From NCBI GenBank assembly GCA_965234335.1, contig OZ248458.1, forward strand, positions 124,001 to 188,000: 64,000 bases of DNA. Direction: 5' to 3'. This DNA is from Leadbetterella lacustris (GTDB lineage Bacteria > Bacteroidota > Bacteroidia > Cytophagales > Spirosomataceae). Below the pieces are notes generated by a model. The model was not told the DNA's origin. It made no database searches and worked only from the letters and a program-made list of their open reading frames with translations. Position 1 is the first letter of the stretch; the number at the start of each line of letters is the position of its first letter. Of this stretch, positions 62,030 through 64,000 are shown piece after piece. A program made the position numbers and the translations under genes.

Positions 62030-62974
62030 TCAATATCCCTTCCTAATCGCCTTCAGAAGTGACCATTCATCGTTGGTGTCGCTGGAAATTTCCCAAATCA
62101 TTACACCGGACAAACCACGTTTTTTAGCCAATCTGGTTTTTTCTTCTATGGTAAGTATGCCATTGTAAAAAGCCCCTTTCCAATAATCGTCATAGGGGCT
62201 TGCTCCATCTTTTAGCAAATCTTTGTAGCTCGGGCCATAATTTCCCATTCCTTTTTTAGAGTAAAAAGGCAGGCCGAGTGTCGCTTTTTTTGCAGGTAAA
62301 CCTCTTTCTACCAACCAATAATTAATGCTTTTCAAAGCCAAGGAATACGGCGAGTGGGCCACTACATAGTTTGGCCCATAATCGTCGTCATAAGCCATGA
62401 GATTGAGCCAATCCATTTTTTCGAAAACTTCACTTTTTGTTCCGTAGCCTTTCTTTCCATAAGAAATTACGGCTGCGGTAAGTTTTTTATTTTCTTTGTG
62501 CAGTGCATCCGCCATTTCGTTTACCAATGCTACATAATGATCGGCAGACGGACTGTCTTCGTCTGGATATTCCCAGTCAAAATCCACGCCATCCATGTTG
62601 TATTTCTTCACAAAAGCCATTATGTTTTTTACGAAAGTATGTCTTCCTTCTGCCCTTTCAGCCATTTTGTGAAATCGGGTGTCGTCGCCTCCGCCATCGC
62701 CAATGCCCCAACCACCCACAGAAATAAATATTTGTTTGCCGTTTTTGTGAACAAACTTCTCGGTTCTAATCAAGTTTTCGGGATTAGCAATCGGCAATAA
62801 AGTATCTCCAGTTTTGGCCGGAATGGCGAAAGCGTAGTTGATGTGCGTGAGCAAATCTATCTGTATTTCTTCTGGATTTTTTGTTGGCGTGTAATAGCCC
62901 ACAACTTTGAAGTCTTGAGCAAGCGAGAATAGAGATTGGCAAAAAAGACAGCCAAAAAAAAAGAGTTTTTTCAT
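62030..62974 (-). CDS. Secreted GH18 chitinase-like glycosidase
   Basis: 314 residues from the ATG at 62974 (MKKLFFFGCLFCQSLFSLAQ signal). An alternative GTG six codons upstream overlaps the araC stop codon. The catalytic motif DGVDFDWEYP (128-137, with Glu135 as acid) and SVGGW (85-89) are intact, as is the late MIWEISSD strand. It likely attacks chitin or another N-acetylglucosamine polymer at the surface or in the periplasm. No carbohydrate-binding module or type IX sorting domain is present. Confidence 0.9.
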   Translation of the reverse strand: MKKLFFFGCLFCQSLFSLAQDFKVVGYYTPTKNPEEIQIDLLTHINYAFAIPAKTGDTLLPIANPENLIRTEKFVHKNGKQIFISVGGWGIGDGGGDDTRFHKMAERAEGRHTFVKNIMAFVKKYNMDGVDFDWEYPDEDSPSADHYVALVNEMADALHKENKKLTAAVISYGKKGYGTKSEVFEKMDWLNLMAYDDDYGPNYVVAHSPYSLALKSINYWLVERGLPAKKATLGLPFYSKKGMGNYGPSYKDLLKDGASPYDDYWKGAFYNGILTIEEKTRLAKKRGLSGVMIWEISSDTNDEWSLLKAIRKGY

Positions 62975-62988
62975 GATGTAGTTTTTCT

Positions 62989-63849
62989 TCACAATTTACT
63001 ATACTTTTTCCGAAATGATGAAGGGTTTTCGCCTGTAACTTTCTTAAAAGTTCTATTAAAATACGATAAACTGTCAAATCCGCTCTCAAAACATGCTTCT
63101 GATACGTTTTTATGGTTCATAAGCATGAGTTTGGCTTGGTTTATTCGGTAGTTGTTCAGGAATTCGGTAAAACTCAATTTGGTCATTTTTTTGAAATATC
63201 TACAAAAAGCCGCCGTACTGAGATGTGTTAATTGGGAAATTTCTGAAAGCTCAATCTTTCTCGAAAAATGTAATTCTAAAAAATTGTACACTTTCCTAAG
63301 CCGCTCCTCTTCTTTTTTGTTATACTTATTTTTGGGTATTTCGGCATGAAGTAGTACATAATCCTGCGTTTCGCTCAGTGTCTGAAAAATCTCCAATATA
63401 TTCATAAATTGCTCGAAATAAGGCTTTCCAACTGTATTTTTAAATTTTTCGCCAATGGCTTCTTTTACCGATTTACCGAAACAAATACCATATTTTGATT
63501 TTTCCAAAAGTGCCGAAATGCTTTCTAACTCTGGAGTAGATGTACTCTGAGACGCCAAAAAAAGAGGTTGAATATGCAAAACTGTTTTTTTGTAGTCGGT
63601 TTTTATGCCATAGTCGAAGTTGAGATGTGGTATATAAGAGCCAATAAGGACAAGGTCATTCCCGTAAAAACTTCCTACGTGCTCACCAACGTGTCTTTTC
63701 CCTTCTTGGGCTTCAATAAAAACCAGTTCGAATTCGGGATGAAAATGCCAGAGGAAAAAGTCATTAAGTTTGGGATTAACCAACCAATGAAAAGAGCTTT
63801 TTTCATGATCTGGGACAATTTTTTCGAGAATCAACTGCTCATTTGGCAC
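62989..63849 (-). CDS. AraC-family transcriptional regulator
   Basis: 286 residues. An N-terminal cupin-like sensing domain (1-150; WHFHPEFELVFIEAQEGKRH) and two C-terminal helix-turn-helices (about 190-284; LSTAAFCRYFKKMT and then SGFDSLSYFNRTFKKVTGEN). It lies directly before the chitinase gene, at most 15 bases away, so it may control it (inference). Confidence 0.88.
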   Translation of the reverse strand: MPNEQLILEKIVPDHEKSSFHWLVNPKLNDFFLWHFHPEFELVFIEAQEGKRHVGEHVGSFYGNDLVLIGSYIPHLNFDYGIKTDYKKTVLHIQPLFLASQSTSTPELESISALLEKSKYGICFGKSVKEAIGEKFKNTVGKPYFEQFMNILEIFQTLSETQDYVLLHAEIPKNKYNKKEEERLRKVYNFLELHFSRKIELSEISQLTHLSTAAFCRYFKKMTKLSFTEFLNNYRINQAKLMLMNHKNVSEACFESGFDSLSYFNRTFKKVTGENPSSFRKKYSKL

Positions 63850-63982
63850 TATAATGTATTTGTTTTATTTAAAACTGTATAAAAAAGTCAATATTGTTCA
63901 AATTTTGGCAAATTTAGAGAAAGTTCTCACAATATTTCCTTTATAGTTTTGTATATTATTTAAACATAAAATATAAATAATT

Positions 63983-64000
63983 ATGGAAAACCCTAATACT
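63983..64000 (+). CDS. Start of a gene running off the right edge
   Basis: Only six codons (MENPNT) are visible. A -7-like TAGTTTTG at 63944-63951 and the AT-rich spacer before the ATG suggest a divergent promoter shared with the AraC gene. The product is unknown. Confidence 0.4.

Overview
The window is bacterial, AT-rich chromosome from a member of the Bacteroidota, most likely the Cytophagales. The evidence is the gliding and type IX secretion genes (gldB, gldG, porU, porV), Bacteroidota-type promoters (TTTG, about 19 bases, TAnnTTTG), the lack of strong Shine-Dalgarno sites, and families typical of the phylum (DUF3127, DUF4293, DUF6268, CarboxypepD_reg-like proteins, a T9SS sortase, an epimerase-type threonine dehydrogenase). 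The genus cannot be fixed from sequence alone.

Layout. 1-2.3 kb is accessory. It holds two copies of a stand-alone LuxR-type HTH gene, each followed by a pair of 17-bp palindromes and then a secreted-protein gene. In the second copy the cargo is a lipoprotein with a symmetric cysteine-rich, Gly/Ala-rich C-terminus plus a small three-helix membrane protein, which resembles a bacteriocin/immunity pair. 2.4-10.5 kb carries a DUF3127 protein, a protein with a DxDDTA motif, gldB, an ABC exporter, a Fur-family regulator, engB, a ROK kinase and tadA. 10.5-12.2 kb is a 52-bp-period repeat array in front of a decayed AAA-type ATPase. 12.3-16 kb has superoxide dismutase, a trp attenuator with a WW leader peptide, a 25-bp tandem repeat, trpE, a DUF3052 gene and trpG. 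16.4-27.3 kb holds a SprT-like protein, porU, porV, prmA and a very large secreted protein of unknown function. 27.4-30.4 kb is threonine catabolism (an Lrp-type regulator divergent from tdh-kbl). 30.5-34.8 kb has tRNA-Pro, fmt, small membrane and cupin proteins, and gldG.

35-43 kb contains nusG, secE and tRNA-Trp, then an efflux pump, an acyl-CoA dehydrogenase, a sugar-isomerase-like protein and a PIN toxin-antitoxin pair, then tuf with tRNA-Thr, tRNA-Gly and tRNA-Tyr. 43-50.4 kb carries pyk, leuA, a repeat-rich gap, rplM-rpsI behind a long leader, rpsB and tsf. 50.5-55.7 kb has a broken Uma2-family gene, an outer-membrane protein, several secreted proteins and an M14 peptidase. 55.7-59.3 kb is a reduced division cluster (rsmH, ftsL-like, ftsI). 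59.6-64 kb holds an M20 amidohydrolase, a glutaminyl cyclase, a GH18 chitinase and an AraC regulator.

Most of the window is ordinary housekeeping. The parts most likely to hold something undescribed are the duplicated LuxR/palindrome/secreted-cargo modules at the left edge, the trp leader with its apparently leaderless leader peptide and tandem repeats, and the 52-bp array in front of the ATPase pseudogene. All calls come from reading the sequence; no database search was run.
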